From Bugula neritina (lineage: Eukaryota > Bryozoa > Gymnolaemata > Cheilostomatida > Bugulidae): a DNA stretch of 60,000 nt. The translations under genes and the position numbers were made by a program. Position 1 is the stretch's first letter. Each line of letters opens with the position of its first letter. Under the pieces are notes generated by a model, which was given only the letters and a program-made list of their open reading frames with translations, did no database searches and was not told where the DNA came from. Shown here piece after piece: positions 25,270 through 40,635 of this stretch. The stretch is taken from assembly GCA_964035545.1 (NCBI GenBank), contig OZ037767.1, positions 31,116,128 through 31,176,127 on the forward strand, in the 5' to 3' direction.

Positions 25270-26688
25270 ATGGCGACTAGTCAGGTATCGTTCACTCACC
25301 TGGCTGATGTCATACAAAATGATATGGGGTACCAGCTTTGTGTAGAATGCTTTCAAGAGCAGAAGTTACACCAGCTTCCCTGTAACCATCTCCTGTGCTC
25401 TGATTGTATTGGTAAGTGATGTCACCATTTTCTGTATTCAGATTGTATATTAGTAAATGATGTCATCATATTTTGTGCTCTGATTGGTGAGTTGATAGCA
25501 GGTCTACTGAAATGCTGATTGCTTTTCTTAGCTCCTCCCTCTACAAGTATGGAGTAGAAAGCTGCTGCTAGCTTTTGCCTGCTGCCAGTTATATAAGTCT
25601 AGTACGCTTTGGAAAATATTCAGATAAATAATTCATATAACTTTTTGCTTACTAATTCTATAAACATTTTGTTTTGCCATATAATAAGTTTTGACAAAGT
25701 TTTCCGCTCCAGATAAACTGTCACTGGACGATGGGTTGTATTGCCCAAAACCTGAATGTAAGAGACTGTGCTCTGGGACAGCCTCCTTGCATCCTAAGGC
25801 TATTGCTGCAATGGCCACCAACCAAACTCTTGGCGATCAAAAAGGTAACGCAACTCCTTTTATCTTATTTTTGTTATAATACAATATATCTTGATATTAT
25901 AGTATTATATATTGTGATACAGTATGCTATATTGTAATATAGTATGAGACATTGCGATATATAGTATGATATGATATTGTGATATGTAATATGATATATT
26001 GTGATGCAGTATTATATTGCGATACAATATATGGTATATTGTAATATAATATGGCATGATGTATTGTGATATTATATGATATATAGTAATATACTATAGT
26101 ATCATATATATACCTATATAACATATAGGTAGAATATATAGTATAATATTATTCTACTTATAAATAATGTCACCACATATTCTGGTTAGATGATGACGAG
26201 GAAGGTTATGCTGATAGCAAAGAGGCTATGTTAGCCTTAGAGAGTGGGTTCAAGGATCTCATTAGACAACATGCTAGGAGAGCTATGAAGATCACGGTGA
26301 GAGATTCTTAGTATGTTGCCATGGTTACTGTGTATGTCATTGGCAGCAGTGTGGGCACACCAACTTTTCTGAAGAGAGTGACAACTCCTGAGCCAAATAT
26401 CTAAATTTTTATCCAAAATAACTTTGACTATATTTCTGTAAATTGCAGGATAAAGCTCAAAGGGAAATTACTTTGCAGCAAACTAATAGATTTCAGGAAC
26501 AGGTGAGTGCAATTCTCGAAAAAATTTGGACTGCCATCAAAGCAGCGGCGAAATGGGTGTGGAACGGAATAAAAGCTGTTGGAAGCTGGATTAAAGGCTT
26601 GTGGGGAAAGTTTTGTGAAGCTGCGAAGCAGGTTGGCAGCGTAGCTAAAGATATCGCCAGTCAGTTTACCTCTTTGACCTTGAAATGA
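25270..26688 (+). CDS. RING-finger/amphipathic-tail family, copy 2 (complete, 206 aa)
   Basis: Exons 25270-25411, 25713-25844, 26190-26296 and 26449-26688 join with phases 1-1-0. RING ligands are C24, C27, C38, H40, C43 and C46 in exon 1 and C58, C63 in exon 2; the last pair is spaced C-x4-C (CPKPEC), wider than canonical. The next residues KRLCSGTASLHP match the conserved post-RING segment. Exon 3 begins DDDEEGYADSKEA and is short and acidic-to-basic. Exon 4 is the most striking tail of the cluster: KIWTAIKAAAKWVWNGIKAV and then GSWIKGLWGKFCEAAKQV, five Trp with Ile/Val/Phe at i+3/i+4 spacing and many Lys, predicting a cationic amphipathic helix. There is no signal peptide, so the product should be cytosolic or nuclear with a membrane- or partner-binding tail. 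The start ATG (ACAATGG context) is the first in-frame one after the upstream stop region. Confidence 0.82.
25870..26150. repeat. GATATTGTGATATA-rich low-complexity intron
   Basis: Degenerate AT-rich repeats of ATATTGTGATAYAGTATGAT type fill intron 2 of copy 2. Apparent open frames are low complexity. Confidence 0.8.
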
Positions 26689-28705
26689 GTTTCCTGCGTG
26701 CAGCTTTCTTCTAATGTATCCGAGTTTTAAATTTAATTTAATTCTTGCGAAACATTTTATGAATGTTCTACTTTATTATAAGTATAAACTGCAAGTCGGT
26801 AGACTGATTACTTGAACAATGTTTAATCATGTGCAATCACGTATATAACTAAGTCATGCCTTTTCTTTAGTAATGACCAAAGCGTCTTCTATTTTGCTCT
26901 ACGTTTCATCTTGCTTTTTGAGCTCTTTTATCAAGTTTGCAGTTGCTTCAACTTTTACTAAAAATATTGTGTTATGTTATTTGAATTCCAGTAAAAGAAA
27001 TGTCATTTGATAAATATTCAAAATAAAGTGTAGGAACGTGTGTTGGTATTCAAGTATAGCACTTAATTGTCCAGTAATGTTGCTTATACACAACTTTACC
27101 AATTTTGTTCTTTCTACTATTTCTATTAGTTTCCTTTCAATGATTTCTTTACTACTAAAATCATTTTAAAACTGTAACACATTATAGCCAAGAGATTTGG
27201 TTGCAGCTATGTTGGCTTTTTGGTAATGTTTAAAGCTACAGGGCAATATTTTAGTAAATGCTCAATAAATGCGTTACAAACTGAATAATTTTTATGTAAT
27301 TTAAAAGGCTATAACTATAACTGCATTATGAGTCATTGCTGCTAATTATAACTGCATTATGAGTCATTGCTGCTAATTATATATGATGTATTGTGGTAAT
27401 ATAAGCAGTGAGTTTATATTGAATGTCTCAATATTCACTTAACCAGCAGATGAAAAACAGTAAACCGCTGATAGGCAGAGTATAGATTGCAATATTCATG
27501 TCAGTTTAGTTTTATAATAATATAGCTCAGCTGAATGCCAGAAAAGAAGTTTTCTTTCCCAGTGCAATAAACCCACACGTTGCTAAATCAACATTGTTGT
27601 ACAATTGTATATACTGTCAAAACTTTATGGCATGTAAACAAAAAGCTCACACATGCCATAAAGCTAAGTGTGCTATTAGACAGTTGATAAACACATATGG
27701 TTGATATGTAAGGCTAAACTTGGTGATCAAAGATTACTTAGAGAAAAGTTTACATAAGGGCTACACCAGGAAAGCCACAATCTGCTTACCTTTGGTGGCG
27801 CTGTCCATGTCTACTAGGCTGCAAGGCCATTTACCATATAAAATGAGTGAGATTAGTTCTTCAAACAATGCATTTTGCTATAAACAAATCCTATATATGT
27901 CCTGCAGGCCTACAAATAAGAGCTAAGAACTTTATAGTACTATAACCTCAGCACTCCTATTGTTGGTATAAAACAGTCTTAGCTACAGCTATTATTAGAA
28001 TGCTCACGTATAGTAAGAAAATAAAAGAAAATGTATACAGCAGGGGTGGTCAATATCCACCCAAAGGGAATTATTACCTGCTGTTCAGGTCTCTAATTTT
28101 CTAAAAAGTTCCACATGCATGTGTATTTTGATGTCCAGTTTTAAAAATATGGTAAATGCTTTGTTTATTTTCTGATATTTAGAAAACCCACTCTGAAAAC
28201 TGGGTCACATTTTTTCAATCTTTAACTTAAAACTTTCAAAAGTAGCAACCTTTAACCAAAAATTATAAATATTATTTTGCAATTCTAGAAGAAAGGAAAG
28301 GTTTTAGCCAATTCTTGTATCACAAAAGTTGTCTTCTCATGAGAGAACAACCTTTCTCTAGATTGAAGCTATAAACTAAAATGTAAAATTCCGCACATGC
28401 AGAGAGTGAGTGAGGGCCAGAAGTTCTCAGCTATCAGCATAAGTATAGTTTGGAATTTGCTTTAAACCACCTGGTACGCTACTTGCACGTCCTTCAACTG
28501 TACACCGAGGTTCAGTAAGTTAAAGTGATCATTGAAAGAGAAATATGCAGCCTGTTTAGGTATATGTGATAGAGAGAGAAAATATGCCAACTACACTTGG
28601 AAACGGACTAAGTAACCACTTATAGGAAAGAATGACGAAACTGTGTGTAGCTAATGAGTGACTGACTTATTTCCTCCTTCTACTTTGACTGCTCCAGCTA
28701 GTACA
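26689..28705. other. Intergenic between copies 2 and 3
   Basis: AT-rich. A 31-bp tandem duplication (ATAACTGCATTATGAGTCAT core) lies at about 27312-27380. A hAT-end-like CAGGGGTGGTCAA at 28043-28055 has no partner seen. No coding exon is recognised; the 68-codon frame at 27720 has no features. Confidence 0.45.
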
Positions 28706-30898
<2,193 letters not shown>

Positions 30899-33640
30899 CT
30901 TTACCCCAGGACAGAAGCCTTTTCAAAGGTTTATGTCCTGATTACCAATCTTTACTTTACACTGATTATACTGGTGTTTGGCTGATATAATTGAAAAAAA
31001 TTCAAAACAGCTTTAAAATGAAAATATTTGATATTTGATTCAGCAGATTTAGCTTTGACATGCTCTAGTTTAAACTGAACTATAATAATAATAACCTTCA
31101 ATTATTTGAATAAACGTTATGATTTTTATCACATAGTTTTTGATCTTCAAAATCCTAAACAGTAATTATAGACAAGATGTGTACTAGCTAACAACTGCAT
31201 GCATTTCATATTTGATTAAATAAACATTTTAACACCTAAATCTATGAACTCCTCTATTCATAACATAACATAACGTAGCATAACGTAACATAACATAACA
31301 TAACGTAACGTAACGTAACATAACATAAGATAACATAACGTATTAACATCTTATGTGCTATAGCCTGCAATTTCAGCCTGTATACCTGCAGGGTTTCCTG
31401 TTGCACACTGCCCAAGAGCTTTGTAGGGGAGGGAAGGGGGAGATAGGGGCAAATCTTTGAGTCTAGATAGATTCGAAGGTCCCACAATTACTCTCTCCGA
31501 GAGGTCTTGAGAGTTAACTCAATCAAGATCAAGATCAATGCTATTCAATTCTTTGACAGACAATATTTTGCATGTTTCTTTACTCAACTAGTCAGTCACA
31601 TTTTGAAAGTTTTAAACAATTTTCGAATTGTCGCTTTTTTCTTATAACTTTATAGAGTTTATTTAAAATATTGTGTGACGCTAAACAAAAAGTTTTAGCT
31701 AATGATAACTCATAGAAAAACCTAAAAATTAAACTCATTGCTTTATTAACTGAATTAGTTGGCATCGTAAGCACAAGCTTTGTGGACAGAATTCATCACA
31801 AAACTCGAAAGGTTCACTTCTTATCTTTTCCAAAAAGTTGGGAAAAGAAACTGCCTATACCTGTGTTGAGCAGGATTTAAAGATTATCATAACGGATCTG
31901 ACTACTTGGAATAAATTTTAACAGCAGAGTTACGGCAAAAGCAACTATCACAAAGTAAGACCTACAAATACAGAACCATGCTTGAGTTGATTCGGTACAA
32001 AGTATAATGCGTTTTCATAATTGTATTTTCTTTTTTAAATTTGCTTACTTTTGTTCATTTTTGGCATGCATAATAATAGTTATTTCAGCTATATATAATA
32101 GTGAGAAAAATTCTAATTGAGCTTTCTTTAAGGTCATATAATCTTTATTTTGGCAGGGTTATCGATGTCTGTAATTGGGACCTTCGAGAAAATAAAAGTT
32201 TGTATAGATCGAGCTATTGGTGAATGAATTAAAAAATAGGAAAACTGACCGAGCGAGCAAGCATATGCAATCAGGTTTAGAGCAGTGTAAAGAGAAAGGC
32301 TTCCTTTGTTCAGCAGTTTGTTCAGATTAGCATTTGCTACTTGTAGCATATCTTTAACATTTTATTTCCTGTTTTGTTTTGATTTTACTTAAATGATTAG
32401 GCTTTTCAAATTTCAATTTACTGAACTACTAAACAAAATGATTGAAAGAATATAATAATTTCTAGTCTTAATGCTGCACCAGTTGTCTATTATAATTATC
32501 TCTTTGTTGTTTCTATCTCTTTCAGAACCTTCAGAAAAATAAAATTTTCATGACGAAAAAATTGGCCCATTATGCCCGGTTTCGGGGTACAGTATATGGG
32601 CCACTGGGTGGGACACAAAAATAATATATTGAAACTTTGCTAATTTGATTGCATCTGATCTTTATATTTATTCAATATACACTCTCTCAGTTCTACAGCA
32701 AAAATCATGTCTTAGCTGTACAGTTTGTGCCACCACAGATAACAAGGGGAGACAAAATCAAACACACATCACTCAAATACATGTATATTCCCTCAATGAT
32801 ATAATGTATATATATGTGTTTTGCATGTGTTTTACAACAAAGCTATATAACCTCACCAGATGTATATTAGGGCAGCTTCTCCTTGTAGTTTGGTAGTCTT
32901 ATAACCATGATGTCTTTGATATTTTACAAAATTTACAAGTCAGTTATGGCTAAATCTACAGATTTTACCAACATTTCAACTAATTTTTGGGCAAACAAAC
33001 TAATAACAGTGAAAGTGGCCAAGTTGAAAACAAATGTGGCTCAAGGAAAATTTATTTCAGAAATTGCTATTATACTAGTTGAGCAATGCAGAGACAAGCA
33101 ATGGCAACAGTATCACCTTTGAGGCTAAAACGCTATAAAGTTTTGATGACATCTTGAAGAATTTTCAAAAGGTAGACATAAAAACAGATTTGGACTTCCC
33201 TCTTCAACATGCATATTATGTTCAACAAGTGCTGAAAATACAATGGCTGAATAATTATGTCATTGCTTTTTTATTATTGAAAAAAACAATCACAATTCTA
33301 AGTCAATTTAAGTTCTCTCACAACTTGACCAACTTTTTTTGCCCCTATATGACTGTTGTGTCATGGTTACCCCTACTGTTACTATATACCTCCCCAAACT
33401 GTTCATTCAGTTTTTGCACTAAATTGCAGCATGAAACGCTGATCATAAGTTAATGCAACCACAACCACAAATCCATCCATATGAGCATCAATTCAGATAT
33501 AAGGAAAGCTTAGTGTATTAGTAAAGTAAAGTTGGCTATAACTTGCAACAATTACTGCATATATTATACACATTTATATTTTAAGTTTCAAACTGAAGTT
33601 TGCATATATATTGGCTTATTGCTTTCCAATTACCGTCTAT
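30899..33640. other. Intergenic, no gene recognised
   Basis: AT-rich sequence downstream of copy 3. A TAACATAACGTAACG pentamer array lies at 31258-31340. Short open frames (for example 32134-32349 minus, 32907-33122 plus) show no splice-compatible family resemblance. Confidence 0.45.
31258..31340. repeat. TAACA/TAACG pentanucleotide array
   Basis: About sixteen five-base units alternating TAACA and TAACG, with one GTAGC variant. Confidence 0.9.
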
Positions 33641-33649
33641 GTAAACGAA

Positions 33650-34261
33650 AAATTCATTACATAATGCAGTTTACAAAAAACAACTACCCACCATGTGTAG
33701 TGCTTTCATGTGTTTGTAGAGTAAAAATATTACATAGTTGAAAGCAGAGCACTGTCTTTTTGATTCAATATTGCACAAGAAGAAAATTTTGACTGGATCT
33801 GACAGTATGCATAATATAACACATATTAATTATTGTTATGATATAATATAATAATAATACTTTATGCAATGCAACTCGTATATAAAAGCTATAGTTTAAG
33901 TTACACTGTGACTACAATATGAATATGAATAGAACTAATACTTAGGCTTACGCTAAACATAAAAATGTCAATACCATTTTTTCTATGAAGTCGGGAACTG
34001 AAAAAGGTGGACTGTAACCATTCAAGACAAAGAATAGGAAAATGTCTGCATGTTTACATACAGGAAAGTAAATAACATATTATTTCCACACCTCAGCTGC
34101 AAGCATGAAAAACTTTCAAAACTTTCTTTTTGTGCAATATTGAATCAAAAAGACAGTGCTCTGCTTTTATCTCTATAATATTTTTACTCTACATACACAC
34201 ATGAAAGCACTACATGGCATGGGTAGTTTCTTTTTGTAAACTCCATTATGTAATGAATTTC
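33650..34261. mobile_element. Foldback/MITE-like element with ~140-bp inverted arms
   Basis: The left arm (33650-33790) and right arm (34120-34261) are reverse complements with about 85-90 percent identity by eye. Shared blocks include ACTGTCTTTTTGATTCAATA and GTAGTGCTTTCATGTGT. The spacer of about 330 bp is AT-rich with no coding frame. The outer ends read AATTCATTACATAATG. It is probably a non-autonomous DNA element; target-site duplication was not identified. Confidence 0.7.
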
Positions 34262-34499
34262 TTAAAATGAAACTGTTTTGGAATTTGATTGCACAGATTT
34301 GTTCCTGGATGACTTTTGTAATTTGAACTTATCTATGTTTTCATTAAGGCTCTTCACAGTTACTGTGTTTCTCTTACGATTTAATTGTTTATATTCTGGT
34401 GGAATTCGTGTAACATCCAAAAAATTAATGGAAAATAACTTTTTAGTCATCTAGGGTGAAGTTTGGCATATAAAAGCATGTTAAGTACCAACTGGTCCT

Positions 34500-36480
34500 G
34501 TCAGTAGTTATTATTTTAAGAATTTGCGTAGATCCAAGACTTCATATTTTGAATCTTTTTTTGAAAATACTTCAGATTCTAGTAAATGTTGGAAAGTCAT
34601 AAACGAACATCTAGGAAAAAATCGATCAAAGGGATTAAATGCTCCTAAAACTTTAACATCTGAAAATATTACACTAACTGAAGATAAGGGCATAGCAAAC
34701 AGTTTTAATAAATACTTTACTTCCATAGGAACAACGTTATCAAAGAAATTCACTGACGACAATTTTGATTTTACAGCTCAGAAGTCAGATAAAAAACTTG
34801 ATGAACAGTTTAGCTTTACAAATATTGAAAGCACAGTCATTGAAAGCTTACTTAAAGATGTAAACCCAGCCAAAGCTGCAGGATTAGATTTAGCTCCCAC
34901 CAACCTAATAAAAATATCTGCATCTCATCTTTCAAAGCCTTTAGCTTACATTATAAACACAATTATCAATGATGGCGCTTTTCCAAATGAACTAAAAAAA
35001 GCTAAAGTTGTTCCTCTACACAAAAAAGGCATAGCTACTGATGTAAGTAATTACCGCCCAATCTCTATATTACCTGCTTTCAGTAAGATAGCTGAAAAGA
35101 TTTTAAATAAGCAAATAGTAGATTTTCTAGAAAGCAAAAATTATTTAACTGATAAGCAGTACGGCTTTAGACGAAATAGAAACACAAATATTGCCTTAAT
35201 TAATCTAACAAATAAGGTTTTAAATGCCATGAACAATGGTAATTCTGTAGCCGGAATTTTCCTCGATTTTAGTAAGGCCTTTGACACAATAAATCATGAA
35301 ATCTTATTAGCTAAATTAAAATTGCTCCACTTTTCAAGTCACAGTGTGAAGCTAATTAAAAATTATCTGTCCAATCGACAACAGTCTACTATTATTAACA
35401 ACACATATTCTGACTTTATTCATATCACATGTGGAGTACCACAAGGATCCATACTTGGTCCCACACTATTCCTAATTTATATAAATGATCTTCCAGATGT
35501 AACTATGCATTTAGACCCTATATTATTTGCCGACGATACGAACCTCTTCTTTGAATCAAAAAATCTATTAAACAATATGGACATCATAAACTGTGAATTA
35601 AAGAAAATTGAAACTTGGTGCAATAAAAATAAATTAACTGTAAACATGAGTAAAACAAACTATATGATAATCAAAACAGCGCAAAATAAACAAGATTTAA
35701 ATGGCTTTGCCTTAGAAATGTTCAACAAAAAATTAGTGGAGGTAAAATTAACTACCTTCCTAGGTATTATAATAGATTCACATCTTTCTTGGCTACAACA
35801 TTGCAGTAAGCTTTGTCAAAACCTAAGGCCCTTAGTAGGCTTGATAAGTAAATGTTCCCATCACCTACCTAGAAAAATTCTAATACAAATATATAACTCT
35901 TTTGTAAATTCTAAGATAACATATTGCCTAGAATCGTGGGGTAATGCAGCAAACATTTATCTTGAACCATTACATTTACTACAAAAAAAAATACTGAGAA
36001 TTATCTATAAAAAGCATCACCTTTCCCCATCTAAACCACTGTTTCTTAGTTCTTCAATCATGCCTATTCACACTCTACACAAATTCAAACTAATACTGCT
36101 CTCACATAAACTTTACTATTCTCAACTAACACATCTCACACATAACTATCCCACAAGATTTTCAGAGTTCAGCCTACAAACTCCTCCATCATCAACTGCT
36201 GCAGGTCAACGAAGAGTGGAATTCCAATGTTCGTCGCTATGGAATAAATTGCCTAGTTCTATTCGTGCTGTGGGGAGGGAGGCTGGTTTCAAACTTGCCC
36301 TGAGAGACCACCTAATGGCAAATTTCCAGATAAAAAAATAAAACTCTTTGAGTTGCTAAAACTTCCAAAAACCTAAACAAAAATCTTATATAACTGTCAA
36401 CCATTCATGGCTCGGCGCCTCGACTAGCTACAGTGCTATTGCGCCATAGGCCCTGTCATTTTGTTTATTTTTTCTCAATT
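34500..36480 (+). mobile_element. 5'-truncated non-LTR retrotransposon (LINE) with RT
   Basis: An insertion holding a single long frame for a LINE reverse transcriptase and a 3' tail containing GCGCCATAGGCCCTGTCATT. The upstream endonuclease domain is absent; coding similarity begins abruptly near 34503 (SSYYFKNLRRSKTSYFE), typical of truncation during target-primed reverse transcription. The 3' end lies near 36465-36490 in T/A-rich sequence. Confidence 0.85.
34524..36341 (+). CDS. LINE reverse transcriptase ORF (jockey/CR1-like), 605 codons open
   Basis: Reverse transcriptase of a jockey/CR1-type non-LTR element, which copies element RNA into DNA at a nicked target. Visible motifs in order: NYRPISILPAFSKIAEKI near residue 174, KQYGFRRNRNTNIAL near 213, GIFLDFSKAFDTINHEIL near 245, CGVPQGSILGPTLFLIYIND near 303, and the catalytic FADDTN near 334. 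Then comes the thumb/C-terminal region with RRVEFQCSSLWNKLPSSIR. The first base is only the edge of the truncated copy; the frame stays open upstream to about 34503, and no true start is present. No stop or frameshift interrupts it, so the insertion is fairly young or the frame has been preserved. Catalytic Asp residues are present. Confidence 0.88.
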   Translation: MRRSKTSYFESFFENTSDSSKCWKVINEHLGKNRSKGLNAPKTLTSENITLTEDKGIANSFNKYFTSIGTTLSKKFTDDNFDFTAQKSDKKLDEQFSFTNIESTVIESLLKDVNPAKAAGLDLAPTNLIKISASHLSKPLAYIINTIINDGAFPNELKKAKVVPLHKKGIATDVSNYRPISILPAFSKIAEKILNKQIVDFLESKNYLTDKQYGFRRNRNTNIALINLTNKVLNAMNNGNSVAGIFLDFSKAFDTINHEILLAKLKLLHFSSHSVKLIKNYLSNRQQSTIINNTYSDFIHITCGVPQGSILGPTLFLIYINDLPDVTMHLDPILFADDTNLFFESKNLLNNMDIINCELKKIETWCNKNKLTVNMSKTNYMIIKTAQNKQDLNGFALEMFNKKLVEVKLTTFLGIIIDSHLSWLQHCSKLCQNLRPLVGLISKCSHHLPRKILIQIYNSFVNSKITYCLESWGNAANIYLEPLHLLQKKILRIIYKKHHLSPSKPLFLSSSIMPIHTLHKFKLILLSHKLYYSQLTHLTHNYPTRFSEFSLQTPPSSTAAGQRRVEFQCSSLWNKLPSSIRAVGREAGFKLALRDHLMANFQIKK

Positions 36481-36827
36481 AATTTTTTTCTCCAACTACG
36501 ACAAAATAAAACAAACAAACAAACAATATTATCAGTTGGCATATATAGAGCTATAAATAGGAAAGTGGAAGGCAGGCCAATGATGTAACAGCTAGGAGCT
36601 TTCTTTCGAAAACTAATATGGACTTGCAAAAGATGCTGAGCTATAAGGTACATGTCTTAACTTGGTTGACTTCAATTTTAAGTAACCAGGCACATTTGAG
36701 CTAATTATACAAGTTTATGCTGACAAATTATTTTCAGATTGATTCACAACTGTTCTATTATGTACCATTACTAGTTGTTAGTATGATACACATGCACACA
36801 CTCACACACACAAACACACACATATAT

Positions 36828-36985
36828 ATAGTAGTAGTAGTAGTAGTAGTAGTAGCAGTAGTAGTAGTAGTAGTAGCAGTAGTAGTAGTAGTAGTAGCAG
36901 TAGTAGTAGTAGTAGTAATAGTAGTAATAGTAGTAGTAGTATTAATAGTAGTAGTAGTAATAGTAGTAGTAGTAGTAGTAGTAGT
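36828..36985. repeat. (GTA)n microsatellite
   Basis: GTA trinucleotide tract with GCA and ATA interruptions, preceded by an ACACACACAYATATATA run. Open frames over it are artefacts. Confidence 0.95.
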
Positions 36986-38407
36986 ACGCACGCACTTTAC
37001 ATGCATGATCACATATTAGGATCTCAATAACCCCCACATAGTAATAAGTTTCACAAAATCACAACAATGGTACACGCTATAATGCATGGGATAATAATAG
37101 TGTTTGCCGAGAATAATATTGCGGATTTTAGTACTTCACGAGGAGAAAAGTTTGACACAGCATGTTTGACAGGCTATAGGCAGCTAGGATGTGATTTTTC
37201 TTATATTGCAATCTGAGTAGCATACATTATAGTATCGTAAATCAACCATTACTGCTGTTAGTTTTAATAAACTAGTTTGAAATGAGAAATCTGCCAGTCT
37301 AAAATAAAAGTAACAGTTTGCATGTATGTATGTAAGATTTTACTCACTATTTATCTCAGAAGAGATATATCACAGCAATGTTGAAAAATCACATAATTAC
37401 AAAGAAAATGGTTTTTTTACGGAATAAGAAGGGGAGACAATAAAACTTCACGTTGCTAGATGAAAAAGTTAATGTGCTGGAGGGGCTATCAGCTTTATAT
37501 GGTGAAGAATTAAAGAGTTTTCTTTGTCGGTTTGGAATGGAACTCTTATGATGTTCAGAGCTACTCAGTATTGGCTTGCTGGATGCTTTACCTTTTAATG
37601 TTTTAAATGAAGATCAAAACTCTTATTAACCTATAGCTAAAGTGTTTATCCAAGTTGAAAAGTAGAGTACTTTATTTCCAGCAAAATTATAGCACAATAA
37701 TTTTAGTTTGTTAACATGTGGCATTTGATTTTTACTTTGTGTGTTTACAAATATAAGCAGATTATTACTGTTATATATTTCATGCATTACTTTTTATGTC
37801 TTTACTGATGGCAGCATTTTTACTGCTGCCTTTTAGTGAAAAAATTGCTTTGAAAAACTACCGTTATAAAAATATAACCTGATTTTAATAATCTTACAAG
37901 CAGCTTAGTGTAAAACATTATACAGAGCCTAGTAGATTAGATTTACGGCATCTATTTATTAGCTATTGTAAGACTAAAGTTAGCTTGCAAATAGAAGCAC
38001 TTTATCAGAATAATTATTATCAACATATCAAACTCGCTCAACTGCATGAAGAGTGGTAGAGATCAATAAATAAATAAAATTGAATGCAACTTACACAGCA
38101 TCTTTTATACATGTTTATATTATTAAGCTTCTAATGGTAGTTGTTGTCACATATATTGGTCTGCCTTCCATTTACCTGTTTATGGCTCTATGGATGCCAA
38201 ATGACAACCCTATGTAAAAAATAGCTACTGCCAGAAACTGCAGCAGCAGTACTTGTCATAGGTGCTACATGTCAGACTTTACTTTACGACTTTGACTTTA
38301 TATAGCCCAAAAAATTTTCTCCAAGAAAAGTACATTAATTATGGAAAGATACAGCAATAATACGCCCTTAGAAATTTGGAGTTGTCTATGTAACAAGGTG
38401 GTGTACT

Positions 38408-38650
38408 TATTATTGATGTTTCCCCTAATCAGAGAGCACAACTTCTATAGGCTATAACTGTTTGCCCATTATTATAAAATACTATAAATAAAGATGCATT
38501 CAAAAAAGATAATATTATTATATAATAATTTAATAAACCAGATATTTTGTGCGCGTGCGTGGAGAGTTGATGCTGTTGTTTCAAACCCAGCAGATATAAA
38601 AATAGCGGCATTAGCCATCACTTCTTTTCTTGTTAAACCTACATTTTTAG

Positions 38651-38730
<80 letters not shown>

Positions 38731-39205
38731 GTGTGCGTGTGCGTGTGTGTGCGTGTGTGTGCGTGTGTGTGCGTGTGTGTGCGTGTGTGTGCGCGCGTGT
38801 GTGCGCGTGTGTGCGCGCGTGTGTGCGCGTGTGTGTGCGTGTGTGTGTGTGTTTATATAGAATGCAATCGCCTTAAAAGTAATGATACTTTGTAGACGAC
38901 ATATATTTCTATATATACTTGTTACTGCTATTCAATCTTCAATTTCTCTGTGGCTATACATGATGTGTAAGTGCAGCAGAACTGGTATATGCCATGCAAA
39001 TATTTGCTATATTAATATTATGATAATCGTTCAATCAATAGGAATTTCACAGGTGATGCAATTGTGGAGTTGTTTCCCCTAACACAGAGAGCACAACTTC
39101 TATAGACTAATTGTTTGCCTATTATTATAGGATATAATGATTATAAGATACGATCCAATAAATTAATATTATCAAATGATGGTTTAATAAACCAGAAATC
39201 TGGAA
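38408..39205 (+). repeat. Pair of ~130-bp dispersed direct repeats
   Basis: 38408-38545 and 39072-39205 share TTTCCCCTAA, AGAGAGCACAACTTCTATAG, CTATTATTATA and TTTAATAAACCAGA in the same order. The intervening DNA contains the (GT)n tract. It looks like a local duplication or two copies of one short interspersed element. Confidence 0.7.
38653..38852. repeat. (GT)n microsatellite
   Basis: A (GT)n tract of about 200 bp with GCGT variants in its right half. Confidence 0.97.
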
Positions 39206-39879
39206 CTTATAAAAGCAGCTATATAGGATGCATATATTTAAGTTTCTACCCAGTATTTGTCAATGACAGTCACGTTAAAAGGGAAACTGCTCATATATAA
39301 AATTTTATTTAATTTCATCTGCGTATTAGTGCATAGACTGTAATTTAAACAAATTTACTGCTGCTTTCAATTTCAATATCCAATTTACATTCAAACATAA
39401 CAATTAGATCATAGCTGATAGGGCAGTTATTTGAAGAGTCGATAAACAGATGTTTTTAAAGGAAACTTGTATTTTGTGGATAAGGCTCGAAGGGGTAGTT
39501 TAGCTACCAGCGTAGGCATACAAATGTTTCATTCACTATCTGTAAAGTGAAATTGTTCATGCCGTGTATAATTAAGGATAGAGTTTACAAATCTTCAGCT
39601 GATGCATTAGCATGAACAGCTTTACCTGGCGCTTCCAATTTTCCTAAACTTATTATGCAATGTTACACGTGATCCTGAGAAGTAAGAACATTTGTTAACA
39701 ATTTCTTATCCCAAATATTTTTATTGTTGCTTGTTCAATTTGAAACACAGCTATAATCTTGAATCTAAACCTGCAGTAATTAGTTGGTTAAAATTCCAAA
39801 AAATATTTTATAACTTATAAGTAATGCGCTGTTACTTTTATTTTTCTCAATAGTATATTGAACTAAATGTTTCTATAAA

Positions 39880-40635
39880 AACGCTGAACGCTGAAGCCAC
39901 ACTGAAAATCATCTTTGCTGATGCCTTTCAAAGAGAAATTTAAACTAATTCTGTCCAAGTGAAGAAAATTTAAAAATTTGAATATCCAGTGAAATATATT
40001 AGAAACATCTTACACATCTGAACATAAAACAAACTACTTCTATGATTATAAATCTAAATTGTTGAGTGTGTAAACTTTCACCAAACACACAAACGTTTAC
40101 TTTATTTTAGAAAGCTCACAGCAAGCACATCTGGTTTGAAAATTTTACTTTAGATAAGCTAAAGTCCTACGACAAAATAATATTATTTTCTAGATAAATA
40201 TTTATTTGCTTATTATGTTAAAAATATAAAAACAATAAGAACATGCGTTAATTTAGATTTAAATGTTGCATACAAATAGTATTTTAGGACCTTATTCCAG
40301 CAAAAATTATAAAGATAGTAAATCATTTAGTGTTTTGAATTTTTACAGCATGCAATAGAGTTGTTTGTTATTTATTACTGCATGAATTAGATGATGTTTG
40401 GCAACTGTATGATGTCATGTTCTGTATATATATGAGATGAAGATTTACAAATAAAGATATAGTTTTAGCCCTCAACCAAGTGTAGTCTCTACAGCATAAA
40501 TATAAGACCTGCAACTAACACAACATAAAAGGTTTTGTTCTTGAAAATTTTAGAGTTTTATTCTATTGAGCATAAACTACAGTACACCACAGCAAACTAC
40601 ATTACACTAAAGAACACTTCAGTACACTACAACCG
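39880..40635. repeat. Segmental-duplication flank A (partner 55165-55640)
   Basis: Shares, in order, TTCTGTCCAAGTGAAGAA, CATCTGAACATAAAACAAA, TTCTATGATTAT, TTTATTTTAGAAAGCTCAC and TTTTAGAGTTTTA with 55165-55640. Both lie immediately 3' of minus-strand RING-family genes (copies 4 and 7), so gene and flank were duplicated together. Confidence 0.85.

Noticed and set aside
28043-28055. CAGGGGTGGTCAA as a hAT transposon end
   Set aside because: No inverse partner was found within several kb, so a single short motif is not enough.
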